Assembly: GCA_934320645.1 (NCBI GenBank) | Contig: CAKRFP010000010.1 | Coordinates: forward strand, 1 to 64,000 | DNA from: an uncultured Bariatricus sp. | GTDB lineage: Bacteria > Bacillota > Clostridia > Lachnospirales > Lachnospiraceae | Length of the DNA stretch: 64,000 bases | Direction of reading: 5' to 3' | In this document: piece after piece, positions 34,451-43,287 of the stretch | How the letters are laid out: each line of letters opens with the position of its first letter | Position numbering within the stretch: the stretch's first letter is position 1 | The notes under the pieces: model-generated | The model's input: only the letters and a program-made list of their open reading frames with translations | The model's database searches: none | Told to the model about the DNA's origin: nothing | Program-made: the position numbers and the translations under genes

Positions 34451-34610
34451 GCCAAATACGGAGCAGACCAGATTTGTGCTCGCACAAAAATCTGGTCGGA
34501 TCTGTATTTGGCGAATGTACGACAGCGAGCCGTCAGGCGAGCTGCTCGTACATTCAAGCCAACGTTAAGCAAACTGCCCATATATTACGAGCAGACGTCT
34601 CAGCCTGCTC
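34451..34610. repeat. Cluster of three stem-loops between rpmB and asp23
   Basis: Three hairpins lie side by side. The first (34451-34512) has a 9-bp base GCCAAATAC / GTATTTGGC and a long inner stem from GACCAGATTT to AAATCTGGTC. The second (34513-34555) has a 10-bp base GAATGTACGA / TCGTACATTC and inner stems. The third (34589-34610) pairs GAGCAG with CTGCTC. None has a clear T tract. No gene is present. They may be intergenic repeats or a small structured RNA. Confidence 0.6.
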
Positions 34611-34627
34611 AACAAACAATGCTTTGG

Positions 34628-34656
34628 TTGTAAAAGCATTGGAAATAGAGTATAAT
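34628..34656 (+). promoter_or_regulatory. Promoter of the asp23-fakA-recG operon
   Basis: TTGTAA (34628-34633), a 17-base spacer and a perfect TATAAT (34651-34656). The leader to the Asp23 ATG is about 115 bases. Confidence 0.7.
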
Positions 34657-34777
34657 AGGTTCAACATATATTCCTGTGAGCATAAGCCAGGTCGGTATGA
34701 CGTCTGACAATTGCCACGGAGAATTTGATTTAAAAATAGATTTGTGGATATGAATTTTGAGAATTGGAGGATAGCAT

Positions 34778-35137
34778 ATGAAGGGAAGTATGAGTACTGA
34801 TTTAGGAATCATCACGATCGATCCGGAAGTGATCGCAAAGTATGCAGGATCTGTAGCAGTTGAATGTTTTGGGATTGTCGGTATGGCAGCTGTCAGCATG
34901 AAGGACGGTCTGGTAAAGCTTTTGAAAAAAGAAAGTCTTACAAAGGGAATTCAGGTTGGAATCTCTGATGAGAATAAGATCACACTGAATTTCCATGTGA
35001 TCGTAGCTTACGGAGTAAGTATTTCAGCAGTGACAGACAATCTGATCAGCAACGTGAAGTATAAAGTTGAAGAATTTACAGGTATGAGCGTCGATAAGAT
35101 CAACATCTATATCGAAGGCGTCCGCGTGATCGACTAA
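34778..35137 (+). CDS. Asp23/Gls24 family envelope-stress protein
   Basis: This 119-residue protein of the Asp23/YloU family has the characteristic GSMSTDLGIITIDPEVIAKYA start and IYIEGVRVID end. The family is linked to membrane or envelope homeostasis. It lies 17 bases before the FakA-like gene, the conserved yloU-yloV-recG order of Firmicutes. Confidence 0.9.
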   Translation: MKGSMSTDLGIITIDPEVIAKYAGSVAVECFGIVGMAAVSMKDGLVKLLKKESLTKGIQVGISDENKITLNFHVIVAYGVSISAVTDNLISNVKYKVEEFTGMSVDKINIYIEGVRVID

Positions 35138-35154
35138 TTAAGGAGGAACTTGTT

Positions 35155-36822
35155 GTGGCAACAAAGAGTATCGATGTAGAACTGCTTGCGAAGATGTTTC
35201 TTGCAGGCGCACAGAATATAGAAGCAAAAAAGGAATATATCAATGAACTGAACGTGTTCCCTGTACCGGATGGTGATACAGGAACCAATATGTCTATGAC
35301 AATTATGGCAGCGGCAAAGGAAGTAACCGCACTGGAAGGCATGGATATGGCTTCTCTTGCAAAAGCAATTTCATCCGGTTCTCTCCGTGGTGCAAGAGGT
35401 AACTCCGGTGTTATTCTTTCCCAGCTGCTTCGTGGATTTACAAAGTCCATCAAGACGGAAAGTGAAATTGATGTACCTGCACTTGCAAGAGCAGCTGTAC
35501 GTGCAAAAGAGACCGCATATAAGGCAGTTATGAAGCCGAAGGAAGGTACGATCCTTACTGTTGCAAGAGGAGTTGCTGAAAAAGCACAGACACTTGCAGA
35601 GGAGACCGATGATCTGGAAGAATTTCTTCCAAAGCTGATCGAAGAAGCAGAGACCGTCCTTGCAAAGACTCCGGATATGCTTCCTGTATTAAAAGAAGCC
35701 GGTGTTGTGGATTCCGGCGGACAGGGACTTCTGGAAGTACTGCGTGGGGCATATGATGCATTCCTTGGTAAAGAGATCGACTACAGTGCACTTGCACCAG
35801 CTTCTCCGGCTGTTAATGCGACAAAGGTAGAGACTGAGAGTGCGGCAGATATCAAATTTGGATACTGTACTGAGTTCATTATTCTTCTGGAAAAAGAATT
35901 TACAGAGAAAGATGAAGTGGAATTTAAGGCTTATCTGGAATCCATCGGTGATTCTATCGTATGTGTAGCAGATGATGACGTTGTCAAGATCCATGTGCAT
36001 ACCAATGATCCGGGACTTGCAATCCAGAAAGCGCTTACTTATGGACAGTTATCCCGCATGAAGATTGACAATATGCGTGAAGAGCACCAGGAAAAGCTGA
36101 TCAAAGACGCAGAAAAGCTCGCAGCAGCCCAGAAAGAGGAAGAAAAGGCAAAAGAGCCGCGTAAGAAAGTCGGATTTATTGCAGTTTCTATCGGAGAAGG
36201 TTTAAATGAAATCTTCAAAGAGCTTGGTGTGGATTATATCATCGAAGGCGGTCAGACTATGAACCCAAGTACCGAGGACATGCTGACAGCGATCGACCAT
36301 GTGAATGCAGATTATATCTACATTCTTCCGAACAACAAGAATATCGTGATGGCTGCAAACCAGGCACGTGACCTGACAGAAGACAAGGATATCATCGTAA
36401 TTCCGACAAAGACGGTTCCACAGGGAATCACAGCTGTTCTGAATTACAATACGGAAGAGGATGTGGATACCAACGAAGAGACCATGCTGGAAGCAATCAA
36501 ATGCGTAAAGACAGGTCAGGTGACTTATGCAGTACGTGATACCCACATTGATGATAAAGAGATCCATGAAGGAGATATCATGGGAATCGGTGATGCCGGA
36601 ATCCTTGCAGTCGGCAAATCTGTCGATGGTACAACAAAGGATATGCTGGCACAGCTGGTAGATGAGGATTCGGAACTGATCAGTCTCTATTATGGAGCAG
36701 AAGTATCAGAAGAAGAAGCAGGGAAACTGACTGCAGAGATCGAAGAATTATATCCGGATATGGATGTAGATGCACATATGGGCGGACAGCCGATTTACTA
36801 TTATGTACTGGCGGTAGAATAG
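35155..36822 (+). CDS. DhaL-domain kinase, FakA/YloV-like
   Basis: This 555-residue protein has an N-terminal DhaL (DAK2) ATP-binding domain (about 1-200: NVFPVPDGDTGTNMSMT, GARGNSGVILSQ, VDSGGQGL), a middle domain and a DegV-like C-terminal domain (about 340-555). In Firmicutes FakA phosphorylates fatty acids held by FakB (DegV) proteins. No fakB is seen in the window. The start is GTG at 35155 after AAGGAGG. It is followed by recG after 4 bases. Confidence 0.88.
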   Translation: MATKSIDVELLAKMFLAGAQNIEAKKEYINELNVFPVPDGDTGTNMSMTIMAAAKEVTALEGMDMASLAKAISSGSLRGARGNSGVILSQLLRGFTKSIKTESEIDVPALARAAVRAKETAYKAVMKPKEGTILTVARGVAEKAQTLAEETDDLEEFLPKLIEEAETVLAKTPDMLPVLKEAGVVDSGGQGLLEVLRGAYDAFLGKEIDYSALAPASPAVNATKVETESAADIKFGYCTEFIILLEKEFTEKDEVEFKAYLESIGDSIVCVADDDVVKIHVHTNDPGLAIQKALTYGQLSRMKIDNMREEHQEKLIKDAEKLAAAQKEEEKAKEPRKKVGFIAVSIGEGLNEIFKELGVDYIIEGGQTMNPSTEDMLTAIDHVNADYIYILPNNKNIVMAANQARDLTEDKDIIVIPTKTVPQGITAVLNYNTEEDVDTNEETMLEAIKCVKTGQVTYAVRDTHIDDKEIHEGDIMGIGDAGILAVGKSVDGTTKDMLAQLVDEDSELISLYYGAEVSEEEAGKLTAEIEELYPDMDVDAHMGGQPIYYYVLAVE

Positions 36823-36826
36823 GCTT

Positions 36827-38887
36827 ATGAATGAACAGTCGGAAATTCGTAATCTGAAAGGGATTGGGGCAAAGACCGAGGAATTATTCCACAAGATGGG
36901 GATTTTTACCATTGGGGATCTGCTCCGGTATTATCCCAGAGGGTATGATGTATATGAAGAACCTGTCAGCGTAGGAGAGCTGGAGGAAGGAAAGACCAGC
37001 ACGGTAAAAGGCGTGATTTACGGGAGAGTACAGGTTGGAGGCGGAAAACGTATGCAGATCACGACTGCTTACGTGAAAGATCTGACCGGTACTTTGAAAG
37101 TGATCTGGTTTCGGATGCCATTTCTGCGCAATACACTGAAGCCGGGAATGTCGGTTATTATAAGGGGCCGGGTATCTTTGAAAAAAGATCAGCTGGTTAT
37201 GGAACATCCGGAATTATTTTCACCACCGGAGAGTTATGATCAGAAATGTGGAACTCTTCAGCCAATGTATCCTTTGACTGCCGGCATGACGAACAATGCA
37301 GTGGCAAAAGCGGTGAAAGGGGCGATGGAATATCTGGATCTTGGATCCGATGATCTTCCGAAAGAGCTACGGCTTCAGTATCATCTTGCCGAGTTTAATT
37401 ATGCCATCCGTGGGATTCATTTTCCGCTGGACAAGGCAGAGTTTTACCATGCAAGAGAAAGACTTGTATTTGAAGAATTTTTAATTTTCGTGCTTGCTCT
37501 TCGCCGGACGAGGGAGCGAAATGAGCGTGCAGAAAACGGATTTGTGATAAAAAGGCGGTCGGAAATCGACCGCTTTCTTGCAAATCTGCCTTATGAACTG
37601 ACCGGAGCACAGAAAAAGGTCTGGGAACAGATCCAGACGGAAATGTGTGGAGAGTTAGTGATGTCTCGACTGATCCAGGGAGATGTAGGTTCCGGTAAGA
37701 CGATTGTGGCACTTCTGGCGCTTCTTCTTGCGGCACTGAATGGCTATCAAGGAGCGATGATGGCTCCGACAGAGGTTCTTGCAAAGCAGCATTATGAATC
37801 GATCACAGAGATGCTGGAAGAGTACCAGATTCCGGTGAAGACCGAGCTTTTGACTGGATCCATGACGGCAAAAGAAAAGCGGGAGGCATATCAGAGGATT
37901 GCCGATGGTGAGGTACAGATCGTTCTGGGAACCCACGCACTGATTCAGGAGAAGGTAGAGTACCAGAATCTGGCGATTGTTGTCACCGATGAACAGCACC
38001 GGTTTGGCGTTCGCCAGAGAGAAGCGCTTGCAGGAAAAGGACAGATCCCGCATATTCTGGTCATGAGTGCGACGCCGATTCCGCGAACGCTGGCGATTAT
38101 TTTATACGGGGACCTGGATATCTCGGTGATCGATGAGCTTCCGGCAAACCGCCTGCCGATCAAAAACTGCGTGGTTGACACCAGTTATCGGCCGACTGCT
38201 TACCGGTTTATGCAGAAGCAGGTTGCCGAAGGACGGCAGTGTTATGTGATCTGTCCGATGGTAGAAGAGAGTGAAGCGATGGACGCGGAAAATGTACTTG
38301 ATTACGCACAGCTTCTGCAAAGTGAGATGGGAGACCAGATCCGGGTGGCGGCACTTCATGGACGGATGAAACAGGCGGAAAAGGATGAGATCATGGAGGC
38401 ATTTGCAAAGAATGCGATCCAGATTCTGGTATCGACAACCGTTATCGAAGTCGGAATCAATGTGCCGAATGCTACGGTGATCATGGTGGAGAATGCCGAG
38501 CGTTTCGGTCTGGCACAGCTTCACCAGCTCCGTGGACGGGTAGGGCGTGGTGGACATCAGTCTTACTGTATTTTTATGAGCAGCTCGAAGACGAAGGAGA
38601 CCAAAAAACGGCTGGAGATCCTGAATAAATCCAATGATGGATTCTTTATTGCAAATGAAGATCTGAAGCTGCGCGGACCGGGTGATCTTTTTGGAATCCG
38701 GCAGAGTGGGCTGATGGATTTCCGGATTGGGGATGTGTTCCAGGATTCGGAGCTTTTGAAAAAAGCCGGGGAAGCAGCAGGTGAGATTCTGAGAGAAGAT
38801 CCATTTCTGGAAAGTGAAAAATATAAGCTGCTGGGAGAAAAGTTGTCGGCTTATATTTCGGGAAGCAATCTGGAGACCACATTGTAA
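36827..38887 (+). CDS. recG: ATP-dependent DNA helicase RecG
   Basis: This 686-residue helicase remodels stalled replication forks and branched DNA. The N-terminal wedge/OB domain (about 1-150) has LKGIGAKTEELF, and the helicase core has Walker A GDVGSGKT (about 286-293), APTEVLAKQH, a DEQH box (TDEQHRFGVRQR), SATPIPRTLA and the C-terminal TTVIEVGINVPNA and QLRGRVGRG motifs. The length is normal. It is the last gene of the asp23-fakA-recG operon. Confidence 0.96.
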   Translation: MNEQSEIRNLKGIGAKTEELFHKMGIFTIGDLLRYYPRGYDVYEEPVSVGELEEGKTSTVKGVIYGRVQVGGGKRMQITTAYVKDLTGTLKVIWFRMPFLRNTLKPGMSVIIRGRVSLKKDQLVMEHPELFSPPESYDQKCGTLQPMYPLTAGMTNNAVAKAVKGAMEYLDLGSDDLPKELRLQYHLAEFNYAIRGIHFPLDKAEFYHARERLVFEEFLIFVLALRRTRERNERAENGFVIKRRSEIDRFLANLPYELTGAQKKVWEQIQTEMCGELVMSRLIQGDVGSGKTIVALLALLLAALNGYQGAMMAPTEVLAKQHYESITEMLEEYQIPVKTELLTGSMTAKEKREAYQRIADGEVQIVLGTHALIQEKVEYQNLAIVVTDEQHRFGVRQREALAGKGQIPHILVMSATPIPRTLAIILYGDLDISVIDELPANRLPIKNCVVDTSYRPTAYRFMQKQVAEGRQCYVICPMVEESEAMDAENVLDYAQLLQSEMGDQIRVAALHGRMKQAEKDEIMEAFAKNAIQILVSTTVIEVGINVPNATVIMVENAERFGLAQLHQLRGRVGRGGHQSYCIFMSSSKTKETKKRLEILNKSNDGFFIANEDLKLRGPGDLFGIRQSGLMDFRIGDVFQDSELLKKAGEAAGEILREDPFLESEKYKLLGEKLSAYISGSNLETTL

Positions 38888-38937
38888 AAATAACGGTGGT
38901 ATATTTGAAAAACAAAACAAGTTTTTGAAAAAAAGAG

Positions 38938-38965
38938 TTGCTTTTATCCGGAAATTTGATATAAT
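38938..38965 (+). promoter_or_regulatory. tRNA-Thr promoter
   Basis: TTGCTT (38938-38943), 16 bases, TATAAT (38960-38965), about 30 bases before the tRNA. Confidence 0.65.
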
Positions 38966-38995
38966 ATTATTCGTGGTTGCGAAAGCAGTGCGAAT

Positions 38996-39068
38996 GCTGG
39001 AATAGCTCAGTCGGTAGAGCACTTCACTCGTAATGAAGGGGTCGTCGGTTCAAGTCCGATTTCCAGCT
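38996..39068 (+). tRNA. tRNA-Thr (anticodon CGT)
   Basis: The 73-base cloverleaf has acceptor GCTGGAA / TTCCAGC, D-arm GCTC...GAGC and anticodon stem CTTCA / TGAAG. The loop CTCGTAA gives anticodon CGT at 39029-39031, and the T arm is GTCGG-TTCAAGT-CCGAT. No CCA is encoded. It reads ACG codons. Confidence 0.95.
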
Positions 39069-39080
39069 TATAAGACAGAG

Positions 39081-39117
39081 AAAGGGAATGCCTGAAAGAT
39101 GGGCATTCCCTTTTTTT
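39081..39117 (+). terminator. Terminator of tRNA-Thr
   Basis: GGGAATGCC pairs with GGGCATTCCC (about 39084-39092 with 39101-39110), followed by seven T. Confidence 0.9.
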
Positions 39118-39152
39118 CGGCAAAAGTGCCTGTGATTCATTTACGGACTGTC

Positions 39153-39359
39153 TTAGCGGCCGGACATCTGTTTTTCCTGTTCTTCGATCATTTTCTTGAC
39201 CATATATCCTCCGACTGATCCGTTCTGTCTTGAAGTCAGGTCTCCGTTGTACCCGTCTGATAACGGTACTCCCAGTTCGCTTGCAACCTCGTATTTAAAT
39301 TTGTCCAGTGCACCTTTCGCTTCTGGCACGGCTGCTCTGTTTGATGAACGATTTGCCAT
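39153..39359 (-). CDS. Small acid-soluble spore protein, alpha/beta type
   Basis: This 68-residue DNA-coating protein of dormant spores carries the germination protease site region KYEVASELGV and the conserved GYNGDLTSRQNGSVGGYMVKKM spread over about residues 37-58. On the minus strand AGGAGG lies 8 bases before the Met at 39359; the Met at 39365 is too close. It shows that the organism belongs to a sporulating lineage. Confidence 0.94.
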   Translation of the reverse strand: MANRSSNRAAVPEAKGALDKFKYEVASELGVPLSDGYNGDLTSRQNGSVGGYMVKKMIEEQEKQMSGR

Positions 39360-39380
39360 ATTCATTTCCTCCTTTTTTGT

Positions 39381-39420
39381 AACATTTGGTTTTGTGTTAC
39401 GCTTCTAGTATATGGAGATT
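39381..39420 (-). promoter_or_regulatory. Possible sigma-G-like promoter of the spore protein gene
   Basis: On the minus strand CATATACTA resembles the -10 of forespore sigma factors, preceded by a weak -35-like GTAAT. The assignment is tentative and rests mainly on the spore protein gene downstream. Confidence 0.25.
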
Positions 39421-39461
39421 CTTTCGGATTACACTGGGAGGTTTTGTTAATTTTAGCAAAT

Positions 39462-40721
39462 TTATGACAGTTCTGCAATTCTGGATACACCTACATAAAT
39501 TTCGGAAATTTTATACCAGGTGCGGTAATCCACAGTTCCGGTTACCGGAAGCCCGAATACCGACTGGAATTTACTGACGGAAGCTGCGGTTGCAGGACCG
39601 TAAATGCCATCAACCGTGACTTTTGGAATTGCCGGATATGCACCGGCAATGACATTTAACTGTTCCTGCATCTGCCGGACTTTTGTGCCCGAAGAGCCCT
39701 GGGAAAGAGTGTATCCCGGCCAGGAGGAAGGAATGCCGGAGATTTCTTCGGCGGTGTTGATGTAGATGTCATCTCCGTAATAATAGCGGAGGATTTCGGA
39801 TGGTGAATAGCCCTGATCTCCGAGCGCTTTGGAGCCCCACTGGGTCAACCAGTTCGGACACTGTACCTGACGCCCATCGCAGTACTGCGTCAGAATCGGC
39901 TGCCTGACATTTGGCCGGGACAGATAATCTGCGAACAGTTCGTCCACTACTGCAGAAATGGAATCAAAAATATTCCGTTCCGGGATCCATTTGTGATCAA
40001 ACGCAGTAGAAGATGTAATTGTAAAATCATATCCCTGGTTGCGATACCATTCGGTATAAACCCGGTTCAGTGTAAAGGACATGATCGCCAGCACATTGGC
40101 ACGGATCGTATTCTCCGGCCAGGTTGCATAGATTTCGCTGGAAGCAACATTTTTGATGTAGTCCTTGTATTTGACATAATAATTCTGTGCGGTAGAATCA
40201 CGTGGGGAGCCATTATGGACGACGATGTATTCCGGGACAACGACTCTGCTTAACACAATCTCGCCGGTTTCGTTTACCGGCTTGATTTCATTTTCCGGAA
40301 TTTTCGGTGGATACACACCGTACAAAGTATGCGCCGGGATTACAAAGATTTCCGGAGTCTGGTTTTCCGGAACCAGCGGACGCAGACGAATCTTTTGGAT
40401 TGCGGTTACATCGGCAAAGATTTCTGCTCCTGCAATACTGACCGGTTCAAATCCGGGAGCATTTACTTCCAGAGTATATTCAGAGTATGGCTGTTCTTCG
40501 CTTGTAATATCCAGGCTATATTCTACAGGCGGTGCATCAAGCTCAATCGTTTCGCTTTGCCCAGAACTGTCTGTTGTCAGTTCTTCCAACGTATTTTCGG
40601 GAATGCCCGTATGGGAAATACGGATGGAGGCGTCCGAAACGGGAAAAGAATCGATGGATGAGTTGATCTGAATCTGCAGCTTTCCCCGGTCAGAATTCTG
40701 CATGGCTTTCAAAAATTTCAT
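39462..40721 (-). CDS. SpoIID-like protein with peptidoglycan-binding domain
   Basis: This 419-residue protein has an N-terminal beta-rich domain resembling carboxypeptidase-regulatory repeats (about 15-115). A SpoIID/LytB-like region (about 165-320: YIKNVASSEIYATWP, then LTQWGSKALGDQGYSPSEIL and RYYYG) follows. The C-terminal part is a peptidoglycan-binding-1 domain (about 335-415: GSSGTKVRQMQEQLN, VDGIYGPATAASVSKFQ). The Met at 40721 has GAGGG 7 bases upstream. The frame extends 57 codons further but would overlap the divergent gene. No signal peptide is visible from the chosen start, odd for a wall protein. It lies beside the spore protein gene, which suggests a sporulation role. Confidence 0.7.
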   Translation of the reverse strand: MKFLKAMQNSDRGKLQIQINSSIDSFPVSDASIRISHTGIPENTLEELTTDSSGQSETIELDAPPVEYSLDITSEEQPYSEYTLEVNAPGFEPVSIAGAEIFADVTAIQKIRLRPLVPENQTPEIFVIPAHTLYGVYPPKIPENEIKPVNETGEIVLSRVVVPEYIVVHNGSPRDSTAQNYYVKYKDYIKNVASSEIYATWPENTIRANVLAIMSFTLNRVYTEWYRNQGYDFTITSSTAFDHKWIPERNIFDSISAVVDELFADYLSRPNVRQPILTQYCDGRQVQCPNWLTQWGSKALGDQGYSPSEILRYYYGDDIYINTAEEISGIPSSWPGYTLSQGSSGTKVRQMQEQLNVIAGAYPAIPKVTVDGIYGPATAASVSKFQSVFGLPVTGTVDYRTWYKISEIYVGVSRIAELS

Positions 40722-40845
40722 GGGAATGCCCTCAAAGTTTTTTATACTATCAAAGACAGGATATGCAGAAATTGTTCGTGTTGTGCAAAAATGAAGGTTG
40801 TGATATGATGAAACACACAGAGTAAAATTGGGGAGTATAGTAGTG

Positions 40846-42069
40846 ATGCAGGAAAAAAGACGCCGGATTGGGAAAAGAATTTCATTGTTCATTTTGGGAA
40901 TGGGATGTCTCTGTCTTGCAGCAGGCGGGATTCAGATTGGCAGGCAGGTGTCTGGTGATAAAAAGCAGACGGAAACAGTACAGGAAGAAGTCCCTTATGA
41001 AGAAGAAAAAATCGCGGACGAAGAGGTAAACGGAAAGTTTTATTATGAACAGCTTACAGAGGATGAGCAGACGGTTTACCGGGAAATCCTTCAGGGACTC
41101 AGAGAGAACCGGGAGAAAATCTATCTGCACTGCCAGGATGCGGAGGCGGCCAACAGGATTTTTCAGGATGTGTTAAATGACAGACCGGAAATTTTCTGGT
41201 GTGACGGGGATGCTACATCTACAGAATATTCGCTTCTTGCGGGAAAGTCCGGATATGTAGTTATGGAACCGGATTACATATATCAGGGTGAAGAAAAGGA
41301 GCGGAGGAATCAGGAAATAGAGTTGGCAAAGGAAGTATGTCTTTCGGGAATTTCAGAAGATGCAGGGGAATATGAAAAGATCAAGTATATTTACACCTAT
41401 CTGATTGAAAATGTGGAGTATGATCTTGATGCACCGGATAACCAGAACATTTACAGTGCTCTGGTTGGAAAAAGGTCGGTATGTGCAGGCTATGCAAAAA
41501 GCTGTCAGTATCTTCTGGAACAACTGGGGATTTCCTGCATTTATGTGACCGGTCAGACGACAGATCCAAATGGGGAAATTGCAGATCATGCGTGGAATAT
41601 TGTTCAATGTGATGGAAAGTATTATTATGTAGATGCGACCTGGGGGGATCCGATCTTTCTGGGCGAAGAAGGGGAATATCAGCTTCCGGATCTGATTGCT
41701 TATGATTATCTGTGCTGTAGTGAGAAAGAACTGGAAAAAACACATACGCTTAATGTGGATTATGATTACCCGGTATGTGATTCGGAAGATCTCAACTATT
41801 ATCAGTTAAATGGGATGTATTATGATGAATTTGAACCAGGGCAGATGAGGGAAGCAATCTGCAGATCGATCGAGAATCGGGAAGCATACACGATTTTTAA
41901 AATGTCAGATGATGATATTTATCAGCAGACAGCGGATGAAATGCATGGAAGTCTGATGAATGAGGGTGCAAGATATTTGGGAGAACTGTATGGACTCTAT
42001 CAGGTTTCCTATTCGTACAGTGAGGAAGTATCGCTTGATAAGTTTATTATTTACTGGTTTTATGAATAA
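40846..42069 (+). CDS. Membrane-anchored transglutaminase-like protein
   Basis: This 407-residue protein has a basic N-terminus, one membrane span (about 11-29) and an acidic linker. A transglutaminase-core domain shows a full triad: Cys213 in SVCAGYAKSC, His248 in DHAWNIV and Asp263 in YYVDATWGDP. Such bacterial domains are usually extracytoplasmic cysteine peptidases or transpeptidases. GGGAG lies 10 bases before the ATG at 40846 (GTG at 40843 is also possible). It is divergent from the SpoIID-like gene. The substrate is unknown. Confidence 0.8.
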   Translation: MQEKRRRIGKRISLFILGMGCLCLAAGGIQIGRQVSGDKKQTETVQEEVPYEEEKIADEEVNGKFYYEQLTEDEQTVYREILQGLRENREKIYLHCQDAEAANRIFQDVLNDRPEIFWCDGDATSTEYSLLAGKSGYVVMEPDYIYQGEEKERRNQEIELAKEVCLSGISEDAGEYEKIKYIYTYLIENVEYDLDAPDNQNIYSALVGKRSVCAGYAKSCQYLLEQLGISCIYVTGQTTDPNGEIADHAWNIVQCDGKYYYVDATWGDPIFLGEEGEYQLPDLIAYDYLCCSEKELEKTHTLNVDYDYPVCDSEDLNYYQLNGMYYDEFEPGQMREAICRSIENREAYTIFKMSDDDIYQQTADEMHGSLMNEGARYLGELYGLYQVSYSYSEEVSLDKFIIYWFYE

Positions 42070-42085
42070 ACATCAAAATTAGGTA

Positions 42086-42114
42086 TTGAAATCTGAAACC
42101 AGATATGGTAAACT
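42086..42114 (+). promoter_or_regulatory. Candidate carAB promoter
   Basis: TTGAAA (42086-42091), 17 bases, TAAACT (42109-42114). If real, transcription starts near 42121 and the hairpin at 42136 is in the carAB leader. Confidence 0.45.
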
Positions 42115-42135
42115 TTTTACAATTTGAGAAAGTGT

Positions 42136-42178
42136 GGGCGCTCTGGAATTGAAAAGACTCCAAGAGTGCCCCTTTTTT
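42136..42178 (+). terminator. Terminator or attenuator upstream of carA
   Basis: GGGCGCTCTGGA (42136-42147) pairs with TCCAAGAGTGCCC (from 42159, one bulge), followed by six T (42173-42178). It ends the transglutaminase transcript or, given the promoter at 42086, attenuates carAB. I see no PyrR-binding consensus. Confidence 0.7.
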
Positions 42179-42216
42179 GAGAATAAAAGAGTATTACGAA
42201 GGGATAAGGTGAACAT

Positions 42217-43287
42217 ATGAAAGCGTTTCTAATTTTAGAAGACGGAACTGTGTTTGAAGGCACAAGCATCGGCTCAACAAAAGATATGATTAGTGAGATT
42301 GTATTCAATACTTCAATGACTGGATACTTAGAGGTGCTGACAGACCCTTCTTACGCCGGACAGGCCGTTGTCATGACATATCCGCTGATCGGAAACTATG
42401 GTATTACACCGGATATGGAGTCCAAAAAGGCGTGGCCGGATGGTTATATTGTAAGAGAATTGTCCAGAATGCCAAGCAACTTCCGTTGTGAAGGTACAAT
42501 TCAGGATTTCCTGAAAGAACAGGATATTCCGGGAATTGCAGGAATTGATACCAGAGCACTTACCAAAATCCTCCGCGAAAAGGGTACAATGAATGGTATG
42601 ATCACAACGAATGAAAATTACAATCTGGATGAGGTACTTCCGAAACTCCATGCATACAAAGTAGGAGATGTAGTTTCCAAAGTAACCTGCAGTGAAAAAT
42701 ATGTCTTAGAAGGCAATGGACCAAAAGTTGCATTGATGGACTTTGGTGCGAAGAACAACATTGCAAGATCTTTAAATGATCGTGGCTGTGAAGTTACCGT
42801 TTACCCGGCAAATACACCTGCAGAAGAGATCATTTCCGCAAATCCGGACGGTATCATGCTGTCGAACGGACCTGGCGATCCGGCGGATTGCACTTCCATT
42901 ATTAAAGAAATCAGAAAATTATACGATTCAGAGATCCCGATCTTTGCAATCTGTCTGGGACATCAGCTGATGGCACTCGCCAATGGTGGTAAGACCTATA
43001 AGTTGAAATACGGACACAGAGGTGGAAACCATCCGGTAAAAGATCTGCAGACAGGAAGAGTTTATATTTCTTCCCAGAACCATGGTTATGCTGTAGATGC
43101 TGATAGCATTCCGGAAAGTGTTGCAGTACCTGCATTTGTGAACGTCAATGACAAGACAAACGAAGGAATGTCATACGTTGGAAAGAATATTTTCACAGTA
43201 CAGTTCCATCCGGAAGCTTGCCCGGGACCACAGGATTCTGGTTACTTGTTTGACAGATTTATGGATATGATGGGAGGAACAAAATAA
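42217..43287 (+). CDS. carA: Carbamoyl-phosphate synthase small subunit
   Basis: This 356-residue subunit hydrolyses glutamine and passes ammonia to CarB for carbamoyl phosphate, the precursor of pyrimidines and arginine. The N-terminal CarA domain has LEDGTVFEG, SIGSTKDMISEIVFNTSMTG spread over about 14-33, and GIDTRALT. The glutamine amidotransferase domain has ICLGHQLMA with nucleophile Cys246 and QFHPEACPGP. Its stop overlaps the carB start by one base (TAATG). Confidence 0.96.
   Translation: MKAFLILEDGTVFEGTSIGSTKDMISEIVFNTSMTGYLEVLTDPSYAGQAVVMTYPLIGNYGITPDMESKKAWPDGYIVRELSRMPSNFRCEGTIQDFLKEQDIPGIAGIDTRALTKILREKGTMNGMITTNENYNLDEVLPKLHAYKVGDVVSKVTCSEKYVLEGNGPKVALMDFGAKNNIARSLNDRGCEVTVYPANTPAEEIISANPDGIMLSNGPGDPADCTSIIKEIRKLYDSEIPIFAICLGHQLMALANGGKTYKLKYGHRGGNHPVKDLQTGRVYISSQNHGYAVDADSIPESVAVPAFVNVNDKTNEGMSYVGKNIFTVQFHPEACPGPQDSGYLFDRFMDMMGGTK

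Noticed and set aside
40722..40892. N-terminal extension of the SpoIID-like protein
   Set aside because: The RBS supports the start at 40721, and the extension would overlap the divergent transglutaminase-like gene and its signals.
42115..42216. PyrR-type attenuation
   Set aside because: The PyrR-binding loop consensus could not be found in the leader, so only a generic terminator or attenuator is reported.
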